A DNA stretch of 64,000 nucleotides from Dirofilaria immitis (Eukaryota > Nematoda > Chromadorea > Rhabditida > Onchocercidae), in the NCBI GenBank assembly GCA_024305405.1, contig JAKNDB010000087.1, positions 7,566,501 to 7,630,500 on the forward strand. Direction: 5' to 3'. Below are positions 12,774-26,291 of the stretch, in pieces. A model generated the notes under the pieces. That model was not told the DNA's origin, did not search any database, and saw only the letters and a program-made list of their open reading frames with translations. The stretch's first letter is position 1. The number at the start of each line of letters is the position of its first letter. Position numbers and translations under genes: made by a program.

Positions 12774-12775
12774 TC

Positions 12776-12967
12776 TATCTGTGTGTGTGTCTATGTTTGT
12801 ATGAGTGTTTTATGTGTATGTGTGTATATGTGTGTGTGTATATGTGTGTGTACGTGTGTGTATGTGTGTGTATGCATGTGTGTGTATGTTTGTGTGTATG
12901 TGTGTGTGTGTGTGTTTGTGTGTATGTGTGTGTGTGTGTATGTGTGTGTATGTGTGTGTGTATTTGT
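12776..12967. repeat. GT/GTAT microsatellite
   Basis: Compound TG/TGTA repeat immediately downstream of the minisatellite. The Cys/Val-rich frames across it are repeat artefacts. Confidence 0.95.
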
Positions 12968-13009
12968 GCTTACCAAAAAGGAAAAATGGACCATATGGAA
13001 TTAGTGGAA

Positions 13010-13200
13010 GGCGGAATAAGTCCAGAAGCGATGGAACAAAGGAGAAGGGAAGAAGGAGAGAGAGAGAAGAAAGGAAAGATGGAAGGAAAGAAGGAAGGAA
13101 GGGAGGAAAGAAAGAAGGGAAAGAAGGAAGAAGAGATGGAAGGAAAGAAGAAAGAAAAATAATCATAAGAAGAAAAAAATAATGATGATGATGATGTTGA
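13010..13200. repeat. Polypurine (GGAA/GAAGG) tract and ATG repeat
   Basis: About 150 nt of nearly pure A/G on the plus strand built on GGAA/GAAG units, then an imperfect GAT repeat at 13182-13200. Long purine tracts can form triplex DNA. The open frames here are low-complexity and not taken as genes. Confidence 0.9.
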
Positions 13201-13209
13201 TGAGGACAG

Positions 13210-16200
13210 AGGAAGGAGGAGGAAAAGGATGTGAATGTGAAAAGATTGTGAATGTACATACAAAAATTTCTCACCTCAATGGAATACTTTCTCTTTTTTT
13301 CTCACTTCCTCGAGAGTGAAATGCAAGAAATGTCTATCTCGGATGGGATGAGTAGGCTATAAATGAAGATAGTCAGGTAAGAGCACCGGGATTTACTCTT
13401 CTAATATCTTTTAGTGTTGTGGGGAGGGACAGGAATGATAAACTTATCTTCCATTTCAACTTATCTTGTACTTCTGAATTCAACTTTATCTCTCACCTTT
13501 TCTTGCAACGACGATATTCGTGCTTTTTTATTAATAAAATTGATGGGTTTTCGAAATTTACTCAAAATCTATATGCTATTTAAAATACATTTGGATCTTT
13601 ATAAAAGTTAGAAATGTGATAAGTTTTCCTTTCAACCATTTTTATTAATCTCTCTTCCCATGGCTATTAATGTGAAAAATCAGAAGAAAAAAAAGTGGAA
13701 AAAGTTGTGCAGTCGCTATGAGTACCACAGTTTTTTGTACTTATCACTAATGTAATGTGTCAGTCCATCATTTGCCGTAAATATATCATTCGCTCATAAT
13801 CACCTGCTCAAAATAATTCTGTTAATTACATATCAAATTGGAAGTAATCAGTAGTGCCAGGTATTAATTTGTTACGAGAAATAAAAGGAACTTTTACATA
13901 ATACTTTCGAAATTTGATTATTGCTATATATTTACCTATTTTTATTATATCGAAAAAGTTCGGTTTCTCGAATCAATACTTCTAAAATAACTGTAAGCAG
14001 GTAACAGTTATAGTAAGCAGATATTAACCACTTTTTTTTTTAGCTAAGGTTATGAAAATGCTAAAATGAAACCCTGAAGAACATGTTGAAATTCTAATTC
14101 GTCTGCGAATTGAGCAAATCAGAGCTCAGCCGAGCAGTGATTTTGATATATTTCAATTTTACTCTAAAAATTTATCCTAATTTATTGTTTCAGTTTATCT
14201 GGAACATTCTAGAGAGAAACAATCCTAGAAATTCATTTGTATTATTCGTTTATTTTGCTATAATTATTTTAATACCCGTTGCATTCGAAACTTGTTTGAA
14301 AAATATTCATTATGCTAAGGTTTAATTCCATTTTCTTTGAAGATATAATAAAATCATTAGTTCGTCCCAGATTATAAACCTAGGTTAAAAAAATCAATCT
14401 AATTACTTCGGAAGCATTTCTCCAAGCTGATAATTATCTAACAATGCACCGATTACTGCAATATTTCTAATGTAAAAATTAGGTATTACGCTTCGATAAC
14501 TCGTATCACGAAAATATTATCAGATAAAAATGAATTGGATATGTGAGAGCACTTAGTAATATAGCAAAGATTAATGATTATTTGGAAATTGAATTTATCA
14601 GTACTTCGTGAAATAGACACTTATCGGGTGCATCAAGATATCATTAAGTCACTCATCAATTTGTTCAAATTTTTGCATGAGTGGTAAATTATACCTTTGA
14701 TAAAAAGAAAAAGACATACCTGTAATTAGTCAGAAGTAATTACAATATAAAACGATATAATGGGCAATAAAGGAAGAGATGGAATAAAGAATGATGAGGG
14801 AATGTGAGAAGGTGAAGTTGAGAAGTCGAATAGTTGTACTCTCATCAAAGGGCATCCATCCATCTTTCGAGCCAACTTCTCATTTCCAGAGAAAACGTTG
14901 CAGCTGGCTTTCATCCTATGATACGATTGCTCTTTCCTTCCCTTTTCTTATTTATTGCTGCAACTATCTCTTTATCAATCATTTCCCTTCTCTCGCTAAA
15001 AGTGCAATAAATTTGCATATTCCTCTACCATACAATCATCAGCTAGCTACTCACTGATCGACCGACTGATTGCTTTAACATAATGTGAGAATATTTGGAG
15101 ACGAATGATACCATTGAGCAAGACACTGATCAATCGTATCCATGTTGAATATTCATCAATTCATCTATTTGAAATGATTGAAAAATTTTAACTTTAAGGA
15201 ATGTCCGATTTTGCAGAAAATTTTTAAAAATTCTTTCTTAAATTGTGAAATCAGAAAGGAAGCATTTATTGAAAAAGAATACAAACTTTTGCTGATAATG
15301 TTGCTATTACAGCGTGAACTTAATACCTCCTTCGATCGTTCTCATGAAATTTAAAATTTCAAGCCATAATTAAGTCTAATTAATGAAATGAATATTACTA
15401 CATATTAGATGCCTGTTGATCATAGAATGAAAAGTTTAAGAGAAAAAAATAAATTTGTATATAATATTACATTAATAATATCAATGGCTAAAAAGCAAAC
15501 TACTTTTTTTGGTATTTTGTACTTATAATTAATTTTTTCCAGCTCCTATCAATTTATCGCTTAAAACGAAATATTTCAAATGAAAATGGTTTGATAAAAT
15601 CCCGAATACCAAATTTAATGGAATAAATTCCCATTACTCAATTATTAATCATTTTTTCATGATAGCCCAGAGAAATCATATATCCAAAATAGTTCAATAT
15701 TTAAAAGTATATTTATATTTCCGTTCTTTAAAATTTTTTCACTAAACAGATGAAACTTCTTGTCCTTGATGAAATTTGAATTACTTTACTCATGGCACCT
15801 GTTTCTATCTGTATGACCCTTAATGGAAAATGAACTAAGTTAGCAATTCAATTCGGTTTTAAATTTCTAAGCATTTCTGATTTGACCAACTATCAATTCC
15901 GTATTTTCCACAAGTATAAGTTATATGATAAAGCACATTCATCATATGTAAAATGCGGTACGAATTGAAGATTCTTGCGCATGTTTGTCTACTGTTGGCT
16001 TCGATCTTTTTTTCAACATTACTAATCAAAAAGCTAACTTCTAATATAGGGCATGAGTCATTAGGTCAATCGAAGATCTGCTGACAAAGAATTGGCAAAA
16101 AATATTTTTATTTACCGCTTTTTAAATTCTTGCATATGCGTTCAGTGCAATCAGTCAATCATTTCTACAACATCATTTAGACAAAATAAAAATGAACTTG

Positions 16201-18340
16201 GAAACAGAGATATTTTCAAAACATCCAGATATGGCTAATGGAAATTTTAATCGTTATTTACAAATTATTGATAAATATCTTTTTTTTGCTGATAAAGATT
16301 TGTAAAAGTAATTTAGAAATATTACACCTGTTAAATAATGATTAAGTAATTAATTTTTGCCTAATCACTTGAAACTCTTAATCTCTTTGCTATTGTTTAA
16401 TTTAAATAATCCATAAGATAAATAATTATTTTAGCATTTGCTTTCAATGATTCAATGATCAAAAACTTGCATCTCTGCTCTTCGTTTCTTATTTGAAATT
16501 TTAATATTGATTAATAAGAAAGTATTCGATCAATCAATCAGTCAATTAATATTTTATTAATTACAACAGGTTTTTCTAGCGAACGAACTTGAAACTATCG
16601 TTACACTTCCCTTTTTTAAATAGAAATAATCTTAGTAAACATTAAGCGAAAGAATAATCGATTGAACTAATAAATTTAATATGATAACTTTTATTAGAAT
16701 TAAAATATACGTTTCTTTAATATCTGCTAGATGATTTTTCCATGCAAGTTAATTCAAATATGGAGATATTAAGCCATAACGAAAGAATAAGAAATGATTC
16801 AATCATTTCAACAATTTATTTTTCAAATATATTTCTTATGAAAAGTATAAGTATAAATATAAAAACTGCGAAACATTTATTAGGAAGAGATTGCGAATTT
16901 CAAAAATGTAAGTAAATTGAGAGAAAAGAAAAAGATGATGGAGAAGATAATAAAAACATGATAACAAATTATCAAAAATTTTTAGTTTATGTTCTAATTA
17001 TTATTTATCAAACAATTATTTTAAAATGAAAATTTTTCTCATGAACTTGTATTGCTTGAACCAGCAATATCATAACCAAACCAAAATATTTTTATTAAAT
17101 AATCAATTCGCTATCTAATATTATTATCATATACATGCATTATTAGATAATTAAGGGTATAGTGTGATGATATAAAACAAAAATACTTACTTCTAAGAAC
17201 ATACATGAAAGAAGCGATGTGTTCAGAATTATTCATTAAATTTTTCAAATGACTGAAGTCCTTGTTAGCTAAAAAAAAAAAAAGAAAAAGGAAAAGAAAA
17301 CTGCATTGAAAAATGAAAAATCGAAGTTTTGATGAAGAGAAAATGAGACATAACAACAGACATTATATATAAACTATTGGGCAGTTTAAGAAAAGTGTAA
17401 CAAACAGTGGACAATTGTTGATTGAGCAAAATTTTAATTTATCTCAACAGAAGGCTATTTTTATACAATAATCTATAATGAAATTTTCAACTTTATTAAA
17501 TTCGTATATAATAAAGGTAAGATATTTTCACATTTTATCATATATATTTATGCTTCATGAATTTTATATAAAAAATGGCGAGAACGAAATGAATTAAATA
17601 GTTTCAATTTTAAATAAAACAAGCATAAATATGATAAAATATGAAAATATCATTTGATATACGTCTTTTCAATTTGTTATAAAACTAATTTTGCTTCATT
17701 CAATTGTATCATAAATTATATACAATCTAATTATTTATCTAGTCTATTACTATCAATCAATCATTCGGTCAATGCTTTCATCTCAATTCAAACTTAAATG
17801 GTCATTTAATTGTTGATATAAACAGCGTAGTAATGCCGAATATGTATCTTGATCATGATATCTTGCTATGGGATATAGTCAAACTATCAGTGTATGCTAT
17901 TATCAGAAAATATCACTATCTTTCATACAGTATTTCAAATTTCATTTAAAAATTGCTTAAATGAGCTTTCAAAAAATATTTAATTATTAACCCATTCTTT
18001 ATATATTTTATTTGTCCTTATTGAATATTTGTAAATTTATCACATCTATTTCCATTATAGGCAAAGATAAACTAAATTAGCATTACAATTTCAAATTCAA
18101 TGGAGTTCAAATTCGTATACTTTTCAATGTATAATGTATTGGTAAATAAGCAAAAAAATGCTTTTGAAATCAAAAAAAAAGTAAATAAAATGTTAAATAA
18201 TAAAAATTGTTGAAAAAGATATGATGATTATAGCTAGTAAAATTAATTTGAGGCTGAATTATTAGGTGCCAGGAACGAGTTGTTTTCATTTTCATTATTG
18301 CTTATTTTAACGGATCTTTTGATATTCCTGAAGTTAGGCC
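13210..18340. other. Long AT-rich stretch, no gene seen
   Basis: Five kilobases without a recognisable exon on either strand. Open frames at 14110-14325, 14726-15057 and 17111-17356 have hydrophobic, AT-driven composition and no motif. Confidence 0.4.
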
Positions 18341-18395
18341 CAAGCAACATAAAGCATTGTTGGTGGTCTCGTATGCAAAAATCAAAATGCTATAG

Positions 18396-18542
18396 GAAAG
18401 CAAAGTATTGTTAGATCCCAAAGGGCATCCATCGGGAACTCATATTGAAATCTCAGACTGTAGTCTCTTGCATAAACTTATTGAGCCTGCGGGAGATTTG
18501 ATTTTATATCAGAAAGAGATTGAAAAAAATATTCCAGAGTGA
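18396..18542 (+). CDS. Exon-like open frame, unknown
   Basis: After a possible acceptor (CTATAG at 18390-18395) a 48-codon frame runs to a stop at 18540-18542. It codes a mixed, protein-like sequence (for example DPKGHPSGTHIEISDCSLLH and KLIEPAGDLILYQKEIEK) quite unlike the surrounding AT-rich translations. No upstream coding exon was found with certainty. A second coding-like frame lies on the opposite strand at 18670-18855. I do not recognise a family. It could be the last exon of a gene or a relic. Confidence 0.3.
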   Translation, partial: ESKVLLDPKGHPSGTHIEISDCSLLHKLIEPAGDLILYQKEIEKNIPE

Positions 18543-18899
18543 AAGAAAGAAGGAGAAAGGATCTGGAGAATTTTAGAAGAATAGATTGCGAAGAAATAGA
18601 AGAGAAAATAGTATAATGCGAGACCACCCAGGCAAGCTATTTTTTATCGCGAAATTTTCTTTAAAACGATCAAGACTGATCCCGACGGAGAAGTTTATGG
18701 GCTAAGCGCCAATAAAACTTTAGGAATATTTTTTCTCTGCTCCTTTTCCAGCCATCGTCATCATGAGCAAAAATTGTCCAATTTAAACAATTGATAAAAA
18801 TAGCGGGGTCTTTTTGAAAAGCTCGAAAAATGAATTCTCTTTTATAATAGTGCACAAAACGTCGAGACTACAACGGCGGCTTCTTTTTTCTTTTTAGAA

Positions 18900-20640
18900 A
18901 TTTTAGAAAGTTTCTTTTTCTTTTTTTATTTTAATTTTCTCGGCTATAATTTAATATTTTCTAACTCAAAACAAGTGTTGTATGTGCATTTGTACTCTGT
19001 TTTCATTCTCTTTCATTTCTCTCTCCTTCATCTTATTGCTCTAATAATTTTAATAAGTTATGAACATATCAAATCTTACATACATTTATGGGGTCATTGG
19101 TCACAATGATTAGTAACTAATTATAACAGTGCAATTAAAATTTCTTCCTCATTACTATCATAATATCAACCATATAATCAATTACATCTTATCATTTCGT
19201 AAAAATATATTACTTAACTAATACTTTTGAGACATATAACAAATTAAAACATTTAGATTTCTGCAAAAGGGAGGCATTTGTCGGAGAGATTTCTAACAAA
19301 TAAAAAGTGCTTCTTCTATATATTTCTGCTAAAAGTCATTAGTAGGAATCTCGACTTTAACTTGAATAATTTGGCATGGATTCAGTTTTGAAATCAAATA
19401 TTGCCTAATCAGAAATACTTCTAAAAGTTCTTTTACAATAATAGAATATGTTTGCAAGTTGTGTGCAATTAATGGAAAAATACTTCACATCTGCCTTTAA
19501 TAATTCTCGTAGATTATGATCGCGAATGTTATTTGCTTATAATAGATGATGACGACAAATGATCCTCATGCAATTAATACATCATCATTTTTCATAATAA
19601 AGAAATGACAAATGTTGGTTTTATTGAAAGCATGACAGCTTTCTTATAAATGAACAGTTGTGACATGATCCAAAATTGCGACATCTAAAAATCTGATGAT
19701 TTTTTTGTTTAGGGCTGCCGAAACTTCCGTTTTGTAGGACAGCGATTTAGTCCAATGAGAATTGTATGATGAAATAAAAAGACTTTCCAATGCAAAATTC
19801 ATTTAGATAGCCTGCAAGAATTAAGGCTCAAATTTAACCAACTTTATACACTATTCACTTGCTCTTATATTGTTATTGACATAAAACGTCGAATCGATGT
19901 TTTGATTTGAAAAATTACTGTATGTAGAATGGCATGGCATGCGATTATAAATAACATAAACTTGAGAAAATGAAGAATGAGAAGTGGTAGAAATATTACG
20001 ATAGAAAATATCATATTGCAGTTCTCATTTAAAAAAAACCAATATTCAAAGTTTCGAAGTTTCTTTTTTGTTATCAGATGGATGTAACAAAAAAGGCAGG
20101 TCATAATTTCCCATGTTGCAAAGAAAGGGTATATAAAATAAAATTGACTTTAAATAAGTTTGAAATCATAAAAAATATTGAAAGAAGTTGAATATGCTGA
20201 AACTCAAAGAATTTTCAATTCTACAAAAGATCATTTATAGATCTTTTGTGCTATTTTCATGATTTTTGCTAAATTTGACTAAAAATTATTGAGAATAGCG
20301 AATTAATCAAAACTATGATTTTGATTAATTCGAATAAAATTTAACTTTTTCTTATTTAAAAGAAAATATTAGCAAATTCAATTTCAATATATTATATTTC
20401 TTATCATTATCTTTTTATCAACGATTTTCATTTAGATAGTATCAATCTACAATTAATCATGCTAACTGTTTTTGTCTACCATCTATAACTCTACCAATCT
20501 ATGATATCGTATAACTGATGCTATCTTACTTAATATTAAAACTTGTAGCAGATAGCATATAAATTAATAAAATGTTTTGTCACCTACAACAATGGTACAC
20601 TACCGTACTATCGCTGAAATCACTAACGAAAATGAATACG
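18900..20640. other. Intergenic, no gene seen
   Basis: AT-rich DNA with scattered stops on both strands and no supported features. Confidence 0.45.
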
Positions 20641-20648
20641 TCATTTAG

Positions 20649-20775
20649 GTTCCAGTCTCGTGACTCTTATAAGACAGTGGAAGTTGGTGGAAACAAGTTA
20701 AAAATTAACGCTGTCGAAGGCGCAAATTCCGCATTGGTTATTTCGTCAAACACGCAAGTTTTAAATGTACTATAA
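20649..20775 (+). CDS. Possible terminal exon, weakly sarcoglycan-like
   Basis: Behind an acceptor CATTTAG (20642-20648) a 42-codon frame ends at 20775. It codes FQSRDSYKTVEVGGNKLK then INAVEGANSALVIS. The pattern V-G-x-x-K-L-x-I-x-x-x-E-G-A resembles a segment of the beta/gamma/delta-sarcoglycan ectodomain, but such a segment should not be C-terminal in that family and no partner exons are found. Treat the family idea as a guess; the exon itself is only plausible. Confidence 0.25.
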
Positions 20776-23740
20776 AACATACCTTTGTTCATAAACATAC
20801 ATACGCACACGCACCATACATATACATACACTCACACATACACGAGATACACATACATACAGCAATCATATATCAGATAGGCGTTCCTATAAAGTTTCAT
20901 TCATCTCGTTCATTCACTACAGAATATGGTTAACGGAGAGAAACAAAGATAGAAAGCAGACGAAAAGGTATGCTAGAAAGTAGAAAAAGAAAAGAATACG
21001 AATGATTAGTCGAATTACTGTAATGTTGTATGTATCACATGCTATCATTATCTTACTAGTACATTTTTAAATCGTAAACTTCAATCAATTTCGTATGAGT
21101 TATTTATTAATATAAGTATTATAAAATTTTAATTTGGAATTTTTTTCTGTTTGCTCACTCTCTGGTGTCAATCAATCGATTGAAAATGCGTTGATCAAAC
21201 AGAAAGGAATAAATGATATTACAAACTTTTGCCGAAGAAGATGACATCTATTCAGTTGTTTCTTTTATTTACTTTTAACTTAAGCGTGATGGAACGAGAA
21301 TTATTCGGCAATCCTTTTGCTCATTCATAGGGATCAGCGATTCACTGACATAAATAGAACAAAAATTCGTCAACATCCTTGAGGCTTGGTTTTGTATTTG
21401 ATTAATTCAATTAGGCCTTTAGATTAATTAGATAGCCGATTAGATAGGTATGGAAAATTATTTGTTGAAAATAAGGATGATTCTTTACTTACAGTTCTTA
21501 TACAACAGCATAATTGCAATGAAACTAATGGTGATGCCGTCGGAAATCCTTTCGATCACTTGAAGATTAGAATCATTTATTAATTTCCTAATAACGTTAA
21601 CTTATTTAATATTTCCTCTATGAATAGCCTTTTCGACTTTCCCAGTTCAACTTTTTTTTCTTTTTTAATCAGCCTGGCCATAAAGTGTTGTTTTTGAGTT
21701 AAGTATTCAATATTAATGTTGTTCAACAGCCGTTATAAGTCATATATTAGTGACAGAAATCTGAATCATATTTTCTAAGAAAGTGTAAACTACGCAATAA
21801 TAGCAATATTTTCTGAATATCGATCTTCGAATAATCCAGTCTTGCTTGATTTTTGGAAAATTTCAAATCAGTCATGAAATCTTTTGGAACAGAAATTATT
21901 CAGAAACTTTATGGCAATTACAAAATTTATTAAAACATAAAATACATTTTCAGCTTGTTTGCTAAATCAAATTTTCAGAAGATCTTTTCACTGCTTTGTT
22001 AATGAGTACAAAAATATTTATTAAGTCGAAACTGCACATAACAAATCATTTTTTTTTCAAAGATGTCCAATATTCTTCAGAATATTAAGAATTTTTGTAT
22101 ATGAGATAAGAAGATGGTAGCAGAATAACGAATAAATTATGGATGTATGCTACAGTATCAAGATATTGATCCTGACAAAGTGTTCATCCTAAAATATTTA
22201 AACCAATAATATTGTCGAGAACCTTTTCGAGGATTTTGGTTTTGTATTGAAATGGAAATTGAAAATATTGTAAATGAAGCACAGTCTAAAAACAAATAGC
22301 AGAACTGATGAAATTTATTCAACTAATTCGATTTATTACAATGAATTCTTTCGCATAGCATTGCATTTCTTTTCATTTTCTGATTATGATTAAACTGTAT
22401 CTAAATCAATTTAAGTAATCATTTTAACGCACTGAGATATTTCCGATTTCATACTTTTTTCATCACCTTACACGTTTTATTGATGTTTCAATATAATGCA
22501 AAAACATTTTGACATAAAAATTAATTCCTTTCTTCATGGATTGAAATCATTTTCTTATAAAGAATTAATTTCGGACAGAAATGATCAAAAATGAAGCTAG
22601 CAAATTCTAATTATAATGTAAAATGTAATAACAATAGTATATTAATATGAATATGTTTATAATCTAGTTATAAAAATTATCAACTTTGCAGAAGCATACT
22701 GTAGTGGAAATTGCCCAACATTTGAAGAGATGTTCTGAGAAAAGATAATTAAAAAATTCCAAATTATTCTTAAAAAATTCCGAAAATTGTAGTCGTCTTA
22801 ATGTCTGTTGCCCACAAATTAATGAAATTTCTAATAACCCCTCATGATGTTCTCATCACATTCACACCTTCGTCCATCCTGTATTTGAAATGATTTTTTT
22901 AAATTGATTCATGGAGATGAATTTTAAATTTGCGACTTCCGGAAATTCCCAGTAATCGGTAGAATTCAGAACTGTAGATTTAACGTTTGACTTGAAAGAT
23001 GAGTATGACATCAATTTTATGAAAAGATGGTCAATGAACTTGCGCTATGGTTTTGCAAATGGATGCCGACATCAGGATTGGTTGAATAGATCATTTTCCT
23101 TTAATTTAGAAATAATTCATATGTTTGAATAAAAAGAAAAGTATACATGAAACTGAGCTTTAGTACCACATAGAAATGTCTATAATTATAACGTCTCATT
23201 AACTGATCAAAAAAATTGACTCACAGATCTTTGTTTCGAATTTTAGAAGTAAATTTTTAAAAAGAAGATTATGAGATTGAGTTGTTTTCTTCATTAGCAT
23301 TTTTAAACTTCCCGTATGCTCATATCTTGTTGCATTTGCATCTCAAATCATGTGAAAGTGATGGAGAAGTAATATTTCCTACATATCAAAATCTTTCAAT
23401 ATTGCATCTCTATACGAGTAATTTATGAATTTTAGATTATCAACTTGTTAATTACATGTCAGGAAACTCTTGTTAAGCATGGTAATAACTTTCTCTCAAG
23501 TTTACTTCAAGTCTAAAATTACTAATTCAAGCCCTGGAAATTCTTCCGTGTCTGATCATAAGTGTTGATTTTTAAATCCACGTTTTAATCTTTTTTCAAA
23601 TATTTATTCGAAAAATTCTCAAAAGTTATTGTTTTCTGAAGTGAGCAGAAGAGATAAAAAAGATTTCAAAATTAGCTATTTTTTTTAAAATGAACTTGAA
23701 ATATGAGAGATAGAAAATTTATTTCACAGCGATACACAAA
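20776..23740. other. Intergenic, no gene seen
   Basis: AT-rich. ACATAC-type repeats lie at about 20795-20865. No supported exon. Confidence 0.45.
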
Positions 23741-23751
23741 GTAAAAGGAGG

Positions 23752-23811
23752 ATGAAGAGGTCAAACGATGCTGATCCTATTGGTTCGACGGTAACGATAC
23801 CGCTTCGAAAG
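23752..23811 (+). CDS. Possible first coding exon, unknown gene
   Basis: ATG at 23752 opens a 20-codon exon (MKRSNDADPIGSTVTIPLRK) that ends at a GT donor at 23812. An acceptor-like TTTCACAG lies about 25 nt upstream, as expected for a trans-spliced leader exon. The local GC content is higher than its surroundings. No following exon was identified, so this may be chance. Confidence 0.2.
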
Positions 23812-23819
23812 GTTTTTAT

Positions 23820-25870
23820 GTAATACAATCAAAAAATATTGTGAGGTAAATCGTAGCGAAATCTATAAAGTTGTGCTTAGAACGAGTTTTCTATCATAAA
23901 AATCATATCGTGGCATCACGACGAATGGAAGATATGTAGTTTTCCACGGCAAGGACACTTGTAAATTGTTCGGATGGATATTTCATGCACCCGCAATCTA
24001 ACGACAAAAAAACTGTTACTTCTTTTGTGTATCATAGAAAAATTGTCATCTTGTGAATAAAAAAAAAAATATAACAATTTCTTGATAGGGTTGTGCCAGA
24101 AACCATTGTTTCTTTTTTCTTAAAAAATACGAAAAACGGAGAAAGATTATAATAGTTGGTTTCATGGGAGGCTTCCTTCTTTGTTACAAACTTTTCCCGC
24201 AAATGGCAGCATTCACAGTAGTTTTTGCTTGAGGAGAAAGATATTTATTCCTTTTAAATATAACAATTTTGTATAAGTGCACTTTCAAAAAGTACAAGAT
24301 GTAAACCGGTTTATTGGCACTGTAATGGACCTGTACGAGCTTGCTTGCAATTGCAAATTTCATAATTATTTAAAATGATTAATAGATTAAGGTTTGAGGG
24401 ACGATATAATTTCCTGTCTTTTTTGCGAAAAGACTGAAGCCTTCGACTTATAAATCTGCAAGAATAATACGAATTAGGTTAGCCAAATTAAAAAATAATT
24501 AGATGTTGCTGAAAAAAAATAAACGCCAAGCATAATTAATCATTCTCGTCTAATTTTTAATAAATGTGTATCTGAGATTTCAGCGTTGAAAAATAATGAA
24601 GGATCCAAAAAGTATAACCTTTTCTTTGTACAAATAATTCGAAAGTTCAATTATTCCTTTAAAAGGATTAAATTTCTTTTCGAAAAATTTGAAATTTTGA
24701 ATTTGGATTGTTCATCGCAAAATAACTTTTTCACTTCGTTTGTCGAAAGCTTCAATATTTCTCAACTGAAAGAATAAATAAAATTTATTTATAACAATTG
24801 TCTTCCTTCCGACAAAGCAGTTTATGTCAACAAGAATTACGAGAATTTTTTAGAGATTATCGTTGGACATTATATAGCGTACTAATATTTCATATACGAA
24901 TTAATATTCCCATCACAAATTCCTCTTTCCGATGATCGAAACAGCATCGACTGGTTTGCAGTTCCTTTGTTTTTTCAATTTTCAATCAGTTTTCATTTTT
25001 TGAAAATTCTAATTAACATTTTAAAACATCTCTAACTGGAAAGAACTGAATACTCAAGATAACTATAAATAGAGATAAAGTTGCCTATCTTATTTAATAT
25101 ATGCGGAAGAAAAGTCAGGTCAGAAGTGTCACACAAACATTAAAAATAAGATCATGAACTGCTACAATTTTCTTCCCGTGCTGACTATCCTTGGAAACAA
25201 CGCCTAATTCGTTTTTCCATCACATAAAACGGCTCATTCGTTTCATGTTGGGGCAGCGGAAATGTTTTTGAATTTAACCGCATATTTAGAGATATTAATT
25301 GCAAACAACGCTTCGGAAGAATTTATTTACATATTTCTCGACAAAAGGGAGATACAACTTCTTTCGGTTTCATTATAATTATCATAGCCATTTTAATTTC
25401 CGACTTACCTCATTTGAATCCGCTTGCTTCTCGATCACATATAGCTCCGTTCATTTACCGAGTATTTCAACTCTTTTAATTTTGAAAAGTTCTTACGTCA
25501 CATATTTCACTAAGTTGTTTATTGTTTGTTCTGCTTTCTAATTTAATGAAATAATCAACTGCTATCACTATTTATCCTTAATTATCAAGGTGTCTCGCCT
25601 TTTCTGTTTTCTATTGATATTCCTTCCCTACTACTTTTTGTCTTGTATTTAGTCAAAGTTTGATTTACTTTTATAGCAGTAGATCTTTTCTGACATAAAA
25701 GTCACTGCTACTATGCTTTATATCGATTTTTTCAGCTTCGGACTGTTTACTCTTTCCTTATTCGATTCATGTTCTCTTTCCTATTGTTTTATCCTTTATA
25801 CAACACCATGTAAATAATTTGAATAATCTTATTTCGAATAACGTCGTCTCCAGTGCTCTCTTTAGATCAT
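23820..25870. other. Intergenic, no gene seen
   Basis: An open frame at 24586-24777 follows an acceptor-like TTTCAG, but its product is Phe/Asn/Lys-rich as random AT-rich DNA would give. Nothing else supported. Confidence 0.4.
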
Positions 25871-25879
25871 CTTTAGCTC

Positions 25880-26070
25880 AAATGATCTTTGATTTGCGTT
25901 GCACAGTGGTTGTGACGCTCCTGTCAAGTACCACGATGCAGACCAAGACCGAAATTCATAGACCTCATAGACCTGCCCCGTGCGGGCGTTCAAAAATTGC
26001 CCACAACAGCCATCTTTCAGGAGTTGCAGTTGCGGCGGGCAATTGGGTGAAAGTTTTCAACCAGCAATAA
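25880..26070. other. GC-rich block upstream of pgam-5
   Basis: About 190 nt clearly richer in G+C than its neighbours, open in two plus-strand frames, containing a short direct repeat (CATAGACCT twice near 25957-25975). It ends about 200 nt before the pgam-5 start. It may be promoter sequence, an untranslated exon or an unrecognised coding piece. I cannot choose. Confidence 0.35.
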
Positions 26071-26270
26071 ACGCACCTGTGTTATTAATGCAATGTGTTA
26101 ATTTAAAAATGCATTCTGAATATATTCTTAAATACACTGAAAGTATATTTAAGATAATCTAAGTTGGTATAAGAAGAAAATGAGATATATAATTTTTCGG
26201 ATGCTATGGAAAATTTGTTTTTGTTTTTTCTTTGCAGTTTTAATGAATCATTGATAAATTAATAATTTTT

Positions 26271-26272
26271 AG
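26271..26272 (+). promoter_or_regulatory. Likely spliced-leader acceptor for pgam-5
   Basis: The AG of AATTTTTAG lies 19 nt upstream of the ATG at 26292. This spacing and polypyrimidine context fit an SL trans-splice acceptor. Inferred; no transcript data. Confidence 0.45.
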
Positions 26273-26291
26273 GTGCACGCATATCAATAAA

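Noticed and set aside
12759..13274. Several long open frames, both strands, Cys/Val, Thr/His and Lys/Glu-rich
   Set aside because: They translate GT microsatellite and polypurine DNA; no mixed composition or splice evidence.
24586..24777. 63-codon frame behind TTTCAG
   Set aside because: Phe/Asn/Lys-rich composition expected by chance in AT-rich DNA; no partner exon.
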